This document shows positions 46,801-58,900 of a DNA stretch of 64,000 nt, in pieces. The translations under genes were made by a program, and so were the position numbers. This stretch comes from Thermothelomyces thermophilus ATCC 42464 (Eukaryota; Ascomycota; Sordariomycetes; Sordariales; Chaetomiaceae), in NCBI RefSeq assembly GCF_000226095.1, contig NC_016475.1:4092001-4156000 (forward strand). Direction: 5' to 3'. How positions within the stretch are numbered: the first letter of the stretch is position 1; every line of letters begins with the position of its first letter. The notes under the pieces are model-generated. The model had not been told where the DNA came from, made no database searches, and saw only the letters and a program-made list of their open reading frames with translations.

Positions 46801-47430
46801 AACTCGCCTACAACATGACGCTAACAGAAACGACTAAAGTCACACCGTTCTTTGCGAACTACGGATACGAAGCAGACCTTAGGCAAGGACCAGAGGTCAC
46901 AGTGCCAAGAGCAGCAGTCAAAGCAGAACAGATGCACGCACTGCACGAGAAGCTTAAGAAGGAACTCGAGTTTGTCAAAACCAGAATGAAGAACTACTAC
47001 GACAAACACAGGCTCGAGGGACCTCGCCTAGAGAGGGGAGACAAAGTCTACCTGATCGTACGAAACTTGCGAACCAAACGACCAAGTACGAAGCTAGACT
47101 TTAAGAAGGTCAGACCCTTCGTTATCAAAGAACGAATTTCGACATCTAACTACCGACTATCGTTACCGTCATCTATACGACTACGGACGGATGTTTTTCA
47201 TATTTCACTTCTCGAACCAGCACCAAAAAACGCCAAGGTTACCACGCACATCGAAGCAGAGGACGAAGAGGAAGAATAGGACGTCGAAGAAATTCTAGAT
47301 TTACGCATCATCAACGGGGAACTGCAGTACCTGGTCAAATGGCTTGATTTTAGACCAGAGGACAACTCATAGGAACCAGTCAAGAATTTGAACTGCCCTA
47401 AGAAACTGGAACAGTTCCACCGGCAGAATC
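43881..47430 (+). pseudogene. pol of copy 2 (PR-RT-RNase H-IN-chromodomain), mutated
   Basis: The domains in order: protease with LVLVDSGAEMNLISP near 43924-43968; reverse transcriptase from about 44712 ([24 protein letters not shown]) with intact YLDDIL at 45108-45125; RNase H from about 45546 ([20 protein letters not shown]) to 45900; integrase with a zinc finger (HESKLGGHKG near 46197 and CDICNRSKTA near 46308), catalytic Asp in TMDFITKLL, Asp in WITDRDTKFAS and Glu in [10 protein letters not shown]; a GPY/F-like part (DKVYLIVRNLR, DVFHISLLEPAP, to 47279); and a chromodomain ([19 protein letters not shown]) at about 47284-47400. Stops are nearly all TAG at Gln or Trp positions. Not functional as read. 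Confidence 0.9.
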
Positions 47431-48035
47431 CGGATCGACCAAAGGAAAACCCGGGACAGAACCAAAGACAGCGCCCCAGTCGACAGTATCGACGGCATCA
47501 TTAATCTGTGACGAGGGTATAGCAGGCGTCTCTTGCCGCTCAACCTCCTCCAACTCGTCCAAGGTCGACAGACCACACGCCACCATGTCGGCACCTTTCT
47601 CTACCAAAAACTCCTTTTGCTGACAAAGACGCCAGAGCCGCGCAAGCTTTTCGGACAACTCGCGCTAGGCTTCTTCCAGACAGCGTTAAGATTTATCTAG
47701 CTTAAGTTCGGCACGACGTTCAGCATCCTTGATACGACGCTGCTCTTAGAGAATGCGATCCACTAGAACAAACATCAGGAATCACATTCAAAGGAAAAAA
47801 AAAAAAAAGAAAAGGAGACGTGCTTACAGGAAGAAAGCGGTATGCCAGAGCCATCGCAAGAACAACCTCGACAAACGCAGGCTTCGTAACGCTTCGTACA
47901 CGCGATCATTTTGCAAACAAGGCCTTACGACGCGCACCAAGAGCAAGGCATAACGACAAAACCGTTCTCAGCGATATTCTAAGCAAGGGAAGCACGGTAA
48001 CATGCAGAATGCGACTTCCGTTTCTCTATCGGCAT
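47380..48035 (-). pseudogene. Antisense accessory gene of copy 2: zinc-cluster-like motif plus coiled coil, spliced
   Basis: Runs opposite to pol and overlaps the end of the chromodomain-coding region. It starts MPIEKRKSHSACYRASLA at 48035. Exon 1 carries two Cys groups: C-S-W-C-x6-C-K, then (K-R-Y-E-A-C in this copy, Cys in copy 1) C-x2-C-x6-C-D-G. The family pattern C-x2-C-x6-C-x8-C-x2-C-x6-C equals a Zn2Cys6 cluster. A GTAAGC donor at 47827 and a TTCTAG acceptor ending at 47763 bound a 65-bp intron that holds a long poly-T run. The splice joins SGIPLSS to LDRIL. The second exon is a coiled coil (LEEA, ELSEKLARLWRLCQQKEF), then LSTLDELEEVERQE and VDWGAVFG, with a TGA at 47382-47380. Three TAA/TAG codons break it, at positions explained by C-to-T or G-to-A changes. 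I recall similar unnamed fungal proteins, but could not search. Confidence 0.65.
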
Positions 48036-48144
48036 TTTGTCAACATGGCGACCACGACGCAGAAACAGGGAGAATACAGTACTCACAAGCGAAGGGTTGT
48101 TGGCGCTATTTGAAACGGCCTAAGAGGGCTTTCGGGTCGAAAGC

Positions 48145-48162
48145 CTTGAAGGAGGGGCATCG
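48145..48162 (+). other. Polypurine tract region of copy 2
   Basis: GAAGGAGGGGCATCG lies directly before the 3' LTR start at 48163. Purine-rich and conserved in copies 1 and 3, it fits the plus-strand primer site. Confidence 0.6.
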
Positions 48163-48610
48163 TGTCACGAATAAGCACATAGGCGGCCTGGCAGGCTGCA
48201 GCCAGGACGCAGGACATTCCGACAGCCAATCACTTGACAGACCAATCAGAAGATTATCACCGCCAAGACTAAGGTCTTCACTAGTGATAATAACATGTCA
48301 CCGTCGACAACGCAGAATCACGAAGTGAAAGGAGAAGTGGTACTGGTGATAACTATTGAAGAAGGACAGACAATTGTGTATATATAGCTAGCTAGTCACT
48401 CGTTATAGTGGACTCTGGGAGTTCACCAGTGGTAACAATCACAATCACAGTACTCATACCAAGCATTGCTGATTACTGTGAGAGACAACTCTAAGTGTTG
48501 TTGTGAACCCTTTGGCTTTACCGAATCCCTCAGACGACCCGCCTGCTTGTCCCGCCCAATCCACCTCCGTCTGGACCCTTTCAGAAGAAGTCTGAGTTGG
48601 GTTCGTCATA
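48163..48610 (+). repeat. 3' LTR of copy 2
   Basis: 448 bp from TGTCACGAATAAGCAC to TTCGTCATA; the final CA has become TA, as expected from RIP. Confidence 0.93.
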
Positions 48611-48673
48611 CTGTCGGAATGTCCCGCGTCCTGGCTGCAGCCTGCCAGGCCGCCTATGTGCTTATTCGTGACA
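48611..48673 (-). repeat. Stranded 5' tip of the copy 1 LTR
   Basis: Reverse complement of LTR positions 1-63. The first five bases (CTGTC) are the right-hand target duplication of copy 2. It ends GTGACA and is followed by TAAAA (48674-48678), the right-hand duplication of copy 1. Confidence 0.92.
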
Positions 48674-48678
48674 TAAAA

Positions 48679-49850
48679 GCGTATAGGAAGAAGGATATTA
48701 ACCTTATTAGGGAGATTATCTAGGTACTTTACTCTATACTTACGCTATCTATTATAATACTTTATATAATAATTACTATATAATATATAGCTAGTCTTAA
48801 TATAGCTAAGCGTTTAGGAGTTAATCTATAGTACTAGATTTATAACTTTAATATCGCCTTTTAATAAGCTATCTAATATAATATCCTAGAAGTATAAGGT
48901 ATATAAAGACTTTATACCTTTTTTAATACTATTACTATATATATTTTATTAACCTAGGTAATAAATAAAAGGATAGAAATTAAGCTTACTAATAGAATAG
49001 GATAGCTACTTCTAGAGCTTAATACCCTTATTATAATAGCTAAGATCCTAATTAATAACAATATATAACCTAGAGTCTCTTAGAAGTATAGAATCTTCTT
49101 AACAACTTATATACTAATAAGCTAGTGCCAACCCTCTAAGGCACTACTTAGCACCTCTAGAACTAAACCTCTGTCTGGTCAGATAGGGAGGAGCGTCGGC
49201 TTAAAATGTCCAGGGCGTCTAAGTATTCGCGGTCATAGTAGGCAAGTCTAACTATCTAGATGGCAACGACGATAGGGGCGAAGGCGGCGACAGTGATATC
49301 CCTCTGGACAGACGTAAAAGAGTCTATTTACGTGGAAAAAGATATCCCTAACTTATAAAAGAAAGAAGAACTATATCCTACTACTCTAATCTATTAGAGT
49401 AAACAAGTATTAAAAGCTATCTATTGTCCTTATCTATCTATCTAGTGCCCTCTAGATAGGTAACCTTTATTTACACCTATTATATATAATAGTGTTTAAT
49501 AGAACCGGAAAAATAAAACTATACCTTATATCCCCTTAGTTATATTAAGAACTTCTAGCCTTAGTCTATACTTTCCCTTTAAATTTGCCTAAGGCTCTTA
49601 CTAGCAAATTTGGATCTAAAACCTTACTTATATTCCTTATAATGCCTGGCCTGCTTAGCTCTACTATTACCTTTAGGCAAGGGCCGTTTCTTAGATACTT
49701 AACGCTTTTGCTAGGCTTTTACTTTAGTATCTAGTGTATCCTAGCCTATAAATTATAGTAGGTACTCTAGAACTAGCTCTAGATCTTTAGGCCCTAGGCG
49801 TTCGAATAGTAGGGGCCAAGTCTATTTAGCTAGGTCATTATTAGGACAAC
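48679..49850. other. Right half of the older degenerate coding region and unassigned AT-rich DNA
   Basis: Continues the plus-strand frame of 33150-33483 (AYRKKDINLIREII and on), with stops at TAG and TAA. From about 49140 to 49330 composition is less AT-rich. The later part has no recognisable features. Confidence 0.5.
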
Positions 49851-51543
49851 GCTAACGAGCTTATCCTTTCTTAGTAGCTTAGGTTAAGCGTATCTCCTAT
49901 GTCTATACTAGCTTACTTAGCTTCGTCTTAGTCTAATTAGGCAGCCGTTATATTACTAGAAGTGCTTCCTTGACTAGTTACTATTACTATAACCTTAAAG
50001 GCTTTCCTTAGCCTTCTATAGCTGTAAGTTACTCCTTTACCTATTTTACTATATACTAGTAGATAGCTATCTTTAGCTTATAAGGGTACTTAAGTACCTA
50101 TTAGAGTAGCTAAGGCGGCCTAAGTCCCTTAGGTACCTTGTTAAGAAACTGCTAGATAGTATCGTCTAGAGGGACCTAACGATCCTTCTTTATAACTAGT
50201 TACTCCTTTGTTAGTAGTAGGTTGTCTTCTCTTTTCTCTATCTGGATAGAGATAACTAATTTGGCCTATCCTAGCTATAGCTATAGCTATAGAACTAGCG
50301 GCCTATAAAGTGGCTTATCTATAGGCTACCTAGGTAGTTAATAGGGATAGATATCTCTTTAAAGGTTCTTTAGCTTCTCTAGCCGGAGGGAGCTATTAGG
50401 TAGATAGCCTAGAGCTATCCAGATTATTCTAAGCTAGAGTATTAATATCTTGTTCTTAGCCTCTATCACTTTTAGCCTTATATATAGATAGCCCTTCTGC
50501 TAAGGGAGCTTAAGCTATACCTTATCTCTATATTAAATCTTCTAGAAGTAGAACTAATAGAACTTAGCAACCTAGATGCCGTATTCCTACTAGCCCTTTT
50601 ACTTTAATATTACCTATATTGTCGGCTAATATATATAACCTCTAGGTAGTAGAAAAAGAAAGCTAGGGAGAATGACCTTATCCTATAGAGTCTTAAATAG
50701 ATCTTTTCGGCTCTACTTATTAGAAGAATAGGAGTCTATATGATAAAGATAGGACTCTATTCAATTATATATAGCTATAGCCTAATCTAACTATTATAAA
50801 TGGTAAAGGATTACCTAGAATTATTTTCTAGCCGTGTTCTTCTATTTTTATAAGGGTAATACTAACTACTTAAGCTTTAGGTCGCTAACGGCTTCTAGAA
50901 AGATATAGATATATAGCTTATAAGATACTAATATATACTAAAGTAGGTTTAGGAGGTTATAGCCGTTTAGGTACTCCTTTCTTAATATAAGCCCTTTAAT
51001 ATCGTATAGGCTTATAGTAATATTATATTAATACCAGCTAAAGTATATCTTCCCTTAACTATATAACCTAATATATAAAGAAAATAGGTAACTAATAATC
51101 TACTTATTAGTCTTAAGACTAGGGCTTATAAGCTACTCTAGCCTTCTAGCTACTATTTCCCTAAGGTAGGGAATAAGCCTAGTATATAGCTCGTTAAAGA
51201 GCTTTTAGGTATTACCGCTCCTAGGGTAGTTAGCAATTTCTTCCCCTAGAACCTAATTTATAAAGAGGTACTAAAGAAAGAGCCTTAGGGTTTTAGGATC
51301 TTCTCCTAGAAAGAGTAAAGGTAGTCCTATACTTAGTTAGCTTAGCCCTCTAGTCAGAGGGAAGTGAACCGATCCTTCCCTTCTCTACCAATCTAACTCT
51401 CTAACGTTATCCCTATATATGTTTACCGCTAGGAGACTTACGTAGAGTCGCTTAAAACCTAGACTACTAACATTTGGAAAAGAATCGCTTGGTAGAACAC
51501 TTACCTATTGGCGCCTAGCCATCTAACTAGGCAGAGAAGACAT
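49850..51543 (-). pseudogene. Degenerate unidentified gene in the repeat block
   Basis: On the minus strand an ATG at 51543 starts MSSLPS followed by a stop, and a protein-like frame continues with TAG/TAA codons through most of 1.7 kb. Pieces include RREGSVHFPLTRGLS, GLPLLFLGEDPKTLRLFL and YNITISLYDIKGLILRKEYL. The stop pattern is the same as in the retrotransposons, so it is probably a RIP-mutated repeat gene. I considered a tyrosine-recombinase type but see no catalytic Arg/His/Tyr set, and leave it unnamed. Confidence 0.4.
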
Positions 51544-51818
51544 TTTATTTAGCGTTTTTGTAAGTTAGCGATTTATAGTTTGTAATTATTAATTATAGAA
51601 AAGAGAGAGAGGAGGAAGGTTAAATTAAGGGTATTTATAGACCTTTTAGTTCCTCTTAGATACCTTCCTTATCTAGCTATTCTAGGCTATATTTACTAGT
51701 TTTAATGCTATCTAATAGATAACTATATTAGCCTCTATATAACTAGGTCATTCTTTATTATAACCTTAAGGAATAACCTCGATTTATATTTTATCTAGTA
51801 CTAATAAAGGAGTATAAC

Positions 51819-52180
51819 TGTCACAAACGCCAGCCGACCTACGCCTACGGCCGGGCCATAACGACCCGGAGGGCCCGTGCCTAGGCACTAATAGGTATGA
51901 CCCTACTATAATAGGCACGATCGGGGCACGGCTGGGAAAAGAGGATGGCCGATCCGTAGTATAAGATGTACCTATTAGCCTATAGATCCAAAGGGGAGGT
52001 TTTCCTCCCTAAGGATCAGTCTATATAACTACGATTAGAAAGGGATGCGAATAGGTAGCCCGCCGGCCCCAGAACAATTGACTCCCCCTACCCCCGCGAT
52101 TAGTATAACCCTGCTTAGAAAGGCCTTCGTAATAGTGCTACCTCCCTTGACAACTAGCCTAGGAGAAGGCTGCCCTGACA
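51819..52180 (+). repeat. 5' LTR of copy 4
   Basis: Starts TGTCAC and ends TGACA, directly before the presumed primer-binding region and a gag-like start. No partner LTR is in the window, so the limits rest on these ends only. Confidence 0.65.
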
Positions 52181-55100
52181 GTTTCTAATCCTTCCACCCT
52201 CTGTCAGCCGAGATGGCACCGTCACCTAGTCGTTTGACGCCCTTAGCGTTAGAAGGGGGATCTTCAAGTCAAAGTGAGACTCTTTTGGCCTAGCATCGAC
52301 CACGAAACTAGTCTGAACCCCCTTTACGTATTCCTATATCTCATATATTAGGCCCTTTGCTACCAAGTCCTAACCGCGAGGAGCTTGTTCGTAATCTGGA
52401 AGGTCGAGTTAAGGAGTTAGAAAGATTATAGCAACTATAAAATCAAGAAAAGTTCCTACTCGAGAAGTTAGGACTACCGGAGCATCTAAAGACTTCGAAA
52501 CGACCCCGATCCCTAGCCGACTCCTCTAACTCGAATGATTCGGGGCATCACTCTAAGGCTATCAAGGTCACTAATTTGATCCGGTTTACTAATACTATGA
52601 CCTATCGTCAGCGTCGAGAATGGCTCTAAGATTTACAACGTACTTTTCAAAGAGACCCTAGGCGGTTCAAAACACTATAGAATTGCATTCTATTCGCGCT
52701 TGACTATATAGACGAACAACCCCGAAACCGTTAGTATAGTCACTACCAAAACGTATCAACCGAGGAACGTGAGTAGTTAGAGAACAACTAGACATTATTC
52801 GAGGAGTAGACGAATACCTATGTGATCGATCTTACCGATTAGGCCTCTTAAGCTGCGAAGGCATTAAACTCAGCTCGCTAACGAAACGAACAGTCCCTAT
52901 AGGACCTTTACTACTATCTCAAATCGCTAGAGGCCTAATTCCCTTGCTAAGATAAGAAAAGCCGGGCTTTAAGCTTCTATACCAAACTATTGCCTTTCCT
53001 TATCTAATACATTGATCGCTATTACGCCTATTGTTTAGAAACACGAGAAGGGATGGTATAACTTGCTTCGCAAATCTGGTACAGCTTTTAGCGACCGAAT
53101 CGTATACAGACCGGCCCCTTTTCGCTACCGACTTAAGATTAACCACGTTATACGCCAAATATATTACACTCTTGTATATTACTCTTTCGTCATTACACGG
53201 AATCTATAACGAAACACCCCCTTGCTCTATAAAACGCTACGACCCTAATGTCTACCCCTATTCCTAAGTCCTAGGGTAGTAATATATATTTTCGGTACGG
53301 AAAAGAGCGACATTTCTTAAGGGACTACCAAGGGGTACCCTAGGTCGGTACCTACTAGCAGGGTTAGTACCTTAGTCGCTACGGTTCGGGACGTTATTAC
53401 TAGGGAAACGAGCGCCGCTTACGGTAGACCCTAATACCGTAGGAACGCCTATAGGGGATAACATCCAGAAGGAACGGATATATACGACTACTACTATAGA
53501 TATACGAAAAGGCGTTATAGTTATAGTAGACTTGGATTTATATATAGAAGTTAATGTCATTAATTTTACCTTCAATTAAAAATATTAATTAAAGCGACTT
53601 ACCTACGTTCTACCTACGATTCAATGGTTTAATAAGATAACTATATCGTCTTATAAAGTATATCAAGTACCTATTACGTTAGCTAACGAACACAGAATAA
53701 CTTGCTAACTCGATTATACTTATATTATGGTTAGCCGTGATGCCGAAACCTCCCCGATTCTCCTAGGAATGCCCATATTTAGCGATCTTGCCATTCTATT
53801 ATTTCCTTCAGAAAACCGTTAGTGGTTTTTACTAGAAACCGACTTAATCTAACTCTAATACCCGAAAAGAATGGAAAAGGACTGCCGGAGAGGAGCCTAG
53901 GTCTTTATATTAACTACTATTTCGGATGTCCCTACGGATCTATTCCCTAACAAGGAAGAACCGAAACCCTTAGGAAACCCGGAAGAAATTCCCCCTAAGC
54001 TATGAGACTTCGCTAACGTAATGGATATATCAAATTCGAGCATCCTTCCTTCATTTAAAGCAACCAACTATAAGATCGATCTATAACCGGGAACGACTCC
54101 TCTAGTTAGACCAATTTACCCCCTATCCCGGTACGAACTCGGCGTGCTATAGGAGTACTTAGATGAAAACCTTACCAAGAGGAGGATTTGACCTTCCGAA
54201 AGTTCGGTGGCTAGTCCGGTTCTATTTGTACCTAAAAAGGACGGAAGCCTTCGTCTTTATATTAATTACCAAGGACTTAACAAGATTACCTAGAAGAATT
54301 GCTATCTGTTACCCCTCATTTCGGAGATTCTTGACCGTGCTTTTAGCGCTTAATTTTTTACTAAGCTTAATATTAAAGACGCCTACTACCAGATTCGAGT
54401 ATAAGAAGGGGATAAGTAAAAAACCGCTTTCCGAACTTGCTATAGATTGTTTAAGTACTTAGTTATACTATTTAGCCTAACGAACGCGCTAGCCACTTTT
54501 TAGAATTATATTTATTAAGCATTAGGTAGACTACTTAACGAATTTTATATAGTTTATTTAGATAATATCTTAATTTTTTCACCTGACCGTAAAATATATA
54601 TAAAATATATTTAAAAGGTCCTCGAATGACTACGAAATACGTAGCTATATTATAAACCTAGCAAATGTTCATTTTATAAGGACCAAGTTAACTTCCTTAG
54701 ATTTATAGTGAATCGATAGGGAATTATAATAGACCTAGTACGAATTAAAACGGTAGAGAAATGGCCGGAACCCTAGACCTATTACGACATTTAGGTGTTT
54801 CTCGGATTTGTTAATTTTTATCGGAAATTTATTCACAATTTTTCGTAAATCGCCTACCCCTTGACAAGTTTGCTAAAGGGGCTAGAAAAGGGGAAGAAAC
54901 CGGGAAGAGTCTAGTTTAACCTTGAAGAATAAAGAGCATTTCAAGAAATTAAAAACCACTTTAAATCGGTGCTAGTTCTCTAGCATTTCAATCTCGAAAA
55001 GCCAATAACTATCGAAATAGACGCTTCTACGTTTACAATAGGGGCCGTCTTATTATAACAAGTAGAGGACTCTTGAAAACATCTCGTTATGTTCTAGTCG

Positions 55101-55527
55101 GCTAAGTTCTTAGGACTAGCCTACTATTATAGCACCCCTAATAAGGAAATGATAGCGATCGTCGAAAGCTTTAAGCATTAGTGATACTATTTAATGGGAA
55201 ATCCCTATAAAATCATAGTCCATTTAGACTATAATAATTTACAAGGATTTATAAGATAGACCTAACTTAACGGTTACTAAGCTAGGTAGTGTATATATCT
55301 ATTAGGCTTCGATTTCACTATCAAGCACTAGCTAGGGAAGTAAAATCCTATAGACGGCCCCTTAAGAAGACTAGATTATAAGGAAGATAATTCCCTTAGG
55401 AACTAAGAATAGTTACCTATAATCTAAAAGAAGATAGCGAACTATAAAAAGGCATAAGAAGTATAGAGAGTTTCATAATCTTTTTAATGCCAAATCAGAG
55501 TCTAGTTATTAAAAGTTAATCTAAAGG
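51819..55527 (+). mobile_element. Second gypsy family element (copy 4), left part
   Basis: A 5' LTR of about 362 bp (51819-52180, TGTCACAAACG to GCCCTGACA) is followed by a gag start at 52213 (MAPSPSRLTPLALEGG). A coiled-coil stretch (REELVRNLEGRVKELERL) follows. Reverse transcriptase lies around 54170-54700 ([20 protein letters not shown]) with YLDN instead of YLDD near 54550, and RNase H near 55010 (ITIEIDASTFTIGAVLLQQ). Both families are gypsy, but gag and LTR are unrelated to copies 1-3. It is heavily mutated, with stops and frameshifts. It is interrupted at 55527 by copy 3 and resumes at 63149. Confidence 0.82.
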
Positions 55528-55979
55528 TGTCACGAGCCAACTATATACCGCGACCCGGTAGGGCGTAGCAGGCTAAACGAGCCACCAATCAAGAAGGGCA
55601 CGGAGCGAGGTTGACACGGGATCGCTAGGGAGCACGGGCTACCACGGGCGAACAATTGCCAAAAGGGAAGGATAGCGGAGGATAGCTAGCTACTAAAGGC
55701 GATCCTAGGACAGGCTAGAAGGGGACTATAAGTAACCGACAGAAATATATATATATATAAATAATTACTTGTTATAATAGACTCTAGGAGTTTACTAGTA
55801 ATAGTAATCTATAATTATAGTACTTATACCAAGCATTGCTAACTATTATAAGAGATAACTCTAGTATTATTATAAATTCTTTAGCTTTACCAAATCCCTT
55901 AGACAACCTATATACTTGTCTTACTTAATTTACCTCTGTCTAAACCCTTTTAGAAGAAGTCTAAGTTAAGTTTGTTATA
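55528..55979 (+). repeat. 5' LTR of copy 3
   Basis: 452 bp, TGTCACGAGCCAAC to TTTGTTATA. The first about 220 bp are unlike copies 1 and 2; the rest, from GACTCTAGGAG on, is clearly related. Confidence 0.92.
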
Positions 55980-58900
55980 CGTTGCTATTACTTTCTTTGT
56001 TCTATTATAGCTTAGAATAGAGGTAATTTTGACCTTAATATCGATATAGCTATTAACGTTATAGCTAAATAGCTGCTTGCCTAGCTTAGTTAACTCTAAT
56101 AGCAGATCTAGGAGTTAGACTAGAGAGACAAGGTTACTTAAGCTTAGATCAAGGAACTTGAGAACGGCGAAAAGCACTTATAGAAGCTGGTTAACGAGGC
56201 CTATACTAAAATTAAGGCACTTGAGGGCGCCAAAGCGAGCTATATTAAGATCGAACTACCTAGTAAATATAGAGGAACTAAGGAGGATCTTATAGAATTC
56301 CTAACGAACCTCCGATCTTACTTCCGGCTTAATAATGATAAGTTTCTAGATAATAAAGCTAAAGTTCTCTATATAGCTATAAGACTAGAAGGTAAGGTAC
56401 TTAGATAGTTCGAGCCTATATAGAATGACTATCTTACTAAGGAAGATAAAGATGACTAAGACATATTTATATAGGTAGTCTTTTAATCCTATAACTAGTT
56501 TAAAGAAGAGCTTCGGAAGGTTTTTAGCGACAAAGATAAGAAGATTTATACGTAAGAAAGACTTACTAATCTCTAATAGACTAAGTTAGTAGCCTCCTAC
56601 ATTATATAGTTTAGATAGGATATACTTAAGTCTTAGCTTGATAATAAGGTATTAATATAACTATTCTATAATAGCTTAAAGGAAAAGGTTAAAGACGAGC
56701 TATATAAGTATAACTAGCCTAAGACCCTAGATAAATATATTGTATAGGCTATTAGGATCGATAATTAACTCTATATATAAGAGTAGTAGAAACAAGGTCA
56801 GATAAACAGAACTATGGTCAAGGCTAACGACAAGAAAAAACAAGTATACGTTAGCACCTTATATAGGATATATCCTAGAGCTATAAATATAGACGTAGTA
56901 TAGAAGTAGGATAAGAAGAAGACGACTAAAGATAAGTCTAATGTTACCTACTATAACTATAGAAAGAAAGGACACTATAAATAAAAATATCGAAACCTAA
57001 AAAAAGACTAGAAACTAGTCCCTAGAAAGAAAATTACGGCTATTAACGAAACCGCTAAAGATATTATCGAAGTAGCGGCTACGAGCTACAAAAATAGGGA
57101 CAACGACATAGATAGTCTCGGACGCGACGGTGACGGTAAAGACAAACAAGCACTATACTCTAAACTAGTTACTATAGACCTAGAAATAGGTCTTGCCAAA
57201 TAGGATATAATAGGAAAATATATACTATTAATTTCGATTCTCCTAGCCTTAAGGTAGTAAGGTTTTATAGTTACCTAGAGGCGAGATAGATTATAGACAA
57301 CCGATATCTAAGGAATCGAAAGACCCGGACCTAATATTCTATTCCTCTAGGAACGAATCGAATAATACCGTAACGAAGTTTTCTAGCTTAACACGGAACT
57401 ATACAAATAGAATAGACGCTTAATTCGATTTGCCTAGTAGAGCGATAAGATAAGGGATAAGATAAGAGAACTCCGACGTATCGTAAAAACTATTAAAGGG
57501 GAATAGCCTATAATATATAATAGGCCTAATAGCTATACCGAGTATTTTGACGATTAGCAACTTAGCTACAACGTACGGAACCTAGAGTACTAGTTTATAC
57601 ACGCAAACCGTAGAAAAGACGAATATATATAGGAAAACTACTAGAAGAAACACTCTTACCTTAGCATTAGAGTACCTATAGTCTATATATAGTAGGAAGG
57701 ATTTAGAAAAGAATTCTAATACCTTCTAAGCAACACTATATAACTATACCCGCGATACGAGGTATATATATAAGTGCCCTAGTTCTAATATATATTATAT
57801 AAATGCCGATACCACTTTCGTAACAAATTCGAAAATAATCACTAGCTAACCTAACAAGGAAATAAGAACAGAAGCCTCTACCCTATAGAATAGGTCTATA
57901 ATATAGGAAATAGAGCGGCCGAATTGCTCTAGAAGATCGAAGCCCGCAATCTAGAAGGCATTACAGTAGTACTAAAACGAGCCTAGCCTAGGCATTACGG
58001 AATAGGACGAGACATATAGGACTCGTGCCGGAGTAACGACTGCCTCTACCATATAGACGAAAAGAAATCGCGGATTTAGGAGCTTTAGATGAAGCTATAG
58101 CATATATAACGGAAAGTAGAATAGACCTAATGGTAGGAAGCTGCTAGCACTTAATGGCTTACAGAAATAAGTACGATTAACGAAGCTACTATTAGCTAAA
58201 TAACTAAAGAGGTTAGCATTAACCTAGGAAACGGGTTAAGGCCCTCTAAGGGGCCCGAAAACTATTAATACCTATATAACGGCAAGTAATAGTATAGTAT
58301 AAGAGGAACTAGCATAAGAGACCACTATATTAAGACCTCCTAGCAGAAATATAAAAAATCGCCGTAATCTTTAGGCAATAGTAATAAGACAAGCGATTAT
58401 AGATAATAGTACAATAGAAATAGCACGAGATGCTTATACTAGTAAATAGTAGAGCAGAGATAAACCTAATTTCGCCGACACTTGTAAATTAGCTATAGAT
58501 ACCCTAGAGAATAAAGTAGAAGTATAGTATAATTAAAGGGCTATTTCTAATGTAATAGATATATAGGGAGACCAAACTAATTAATATCACTATAATAGGG
58601 AAAACTATAGTAATCGTATTTAGTATCATGGATATAGGTAACTATAAAGATATAATATTAGGATTACTATAGCATGAAGATTATAACCTAGACATTAGCT
58701 AGAAGAATAGTAGCTACCTATAACCCTAAACGGAGTTATATTTAACTAGCGAGATAGGAAGTACGCAAGGATCGTAAGCGGACGATGCTTAGGGGAAGGC
58801 ATATCCTACGGATCTACCGCAAGAGACAGACAGTAGTAGGCAGACCACTATAGACTCTAGAAGAAGCGGTATAACGACACCAATGTTATAATAGGAGGAA

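Larger units (their letters stand above)
41019..48610 (+). mobile_element. Chromovirus-type Ty3/Gypsy LTR retrotransposon, copy 2 (nested in copy 1)
   Basis: The same family as copy 1, in the opposite direction. It is flanked by direct CTGTC copies at 41014-41018 and 48611-48615, which lie within the 5' LTR of copy 1 (LTR positions 59-63). The length is 7592 bp, against about 7593 for copy 1. The first 58 bp of its 5' LTR (41019-41076) are inverted. The rest of that LTR runs 41077-41466 (390 bp). The 3' LTR is complete. Confidence 0.9.

Noticed and set aside
49850-51543. Starship-type captain recombinase (DUF3435)
   Set aside because: The degenerate frame starts with an unrelated N-terminus and I could not find the catalytic Arg, His and Tyr set.
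53031-54462. Short plus-strand frames of 78 and 99 codons
   Set aside because: They are out-of-frame pieces within the mutated gag-pol of copy 4.
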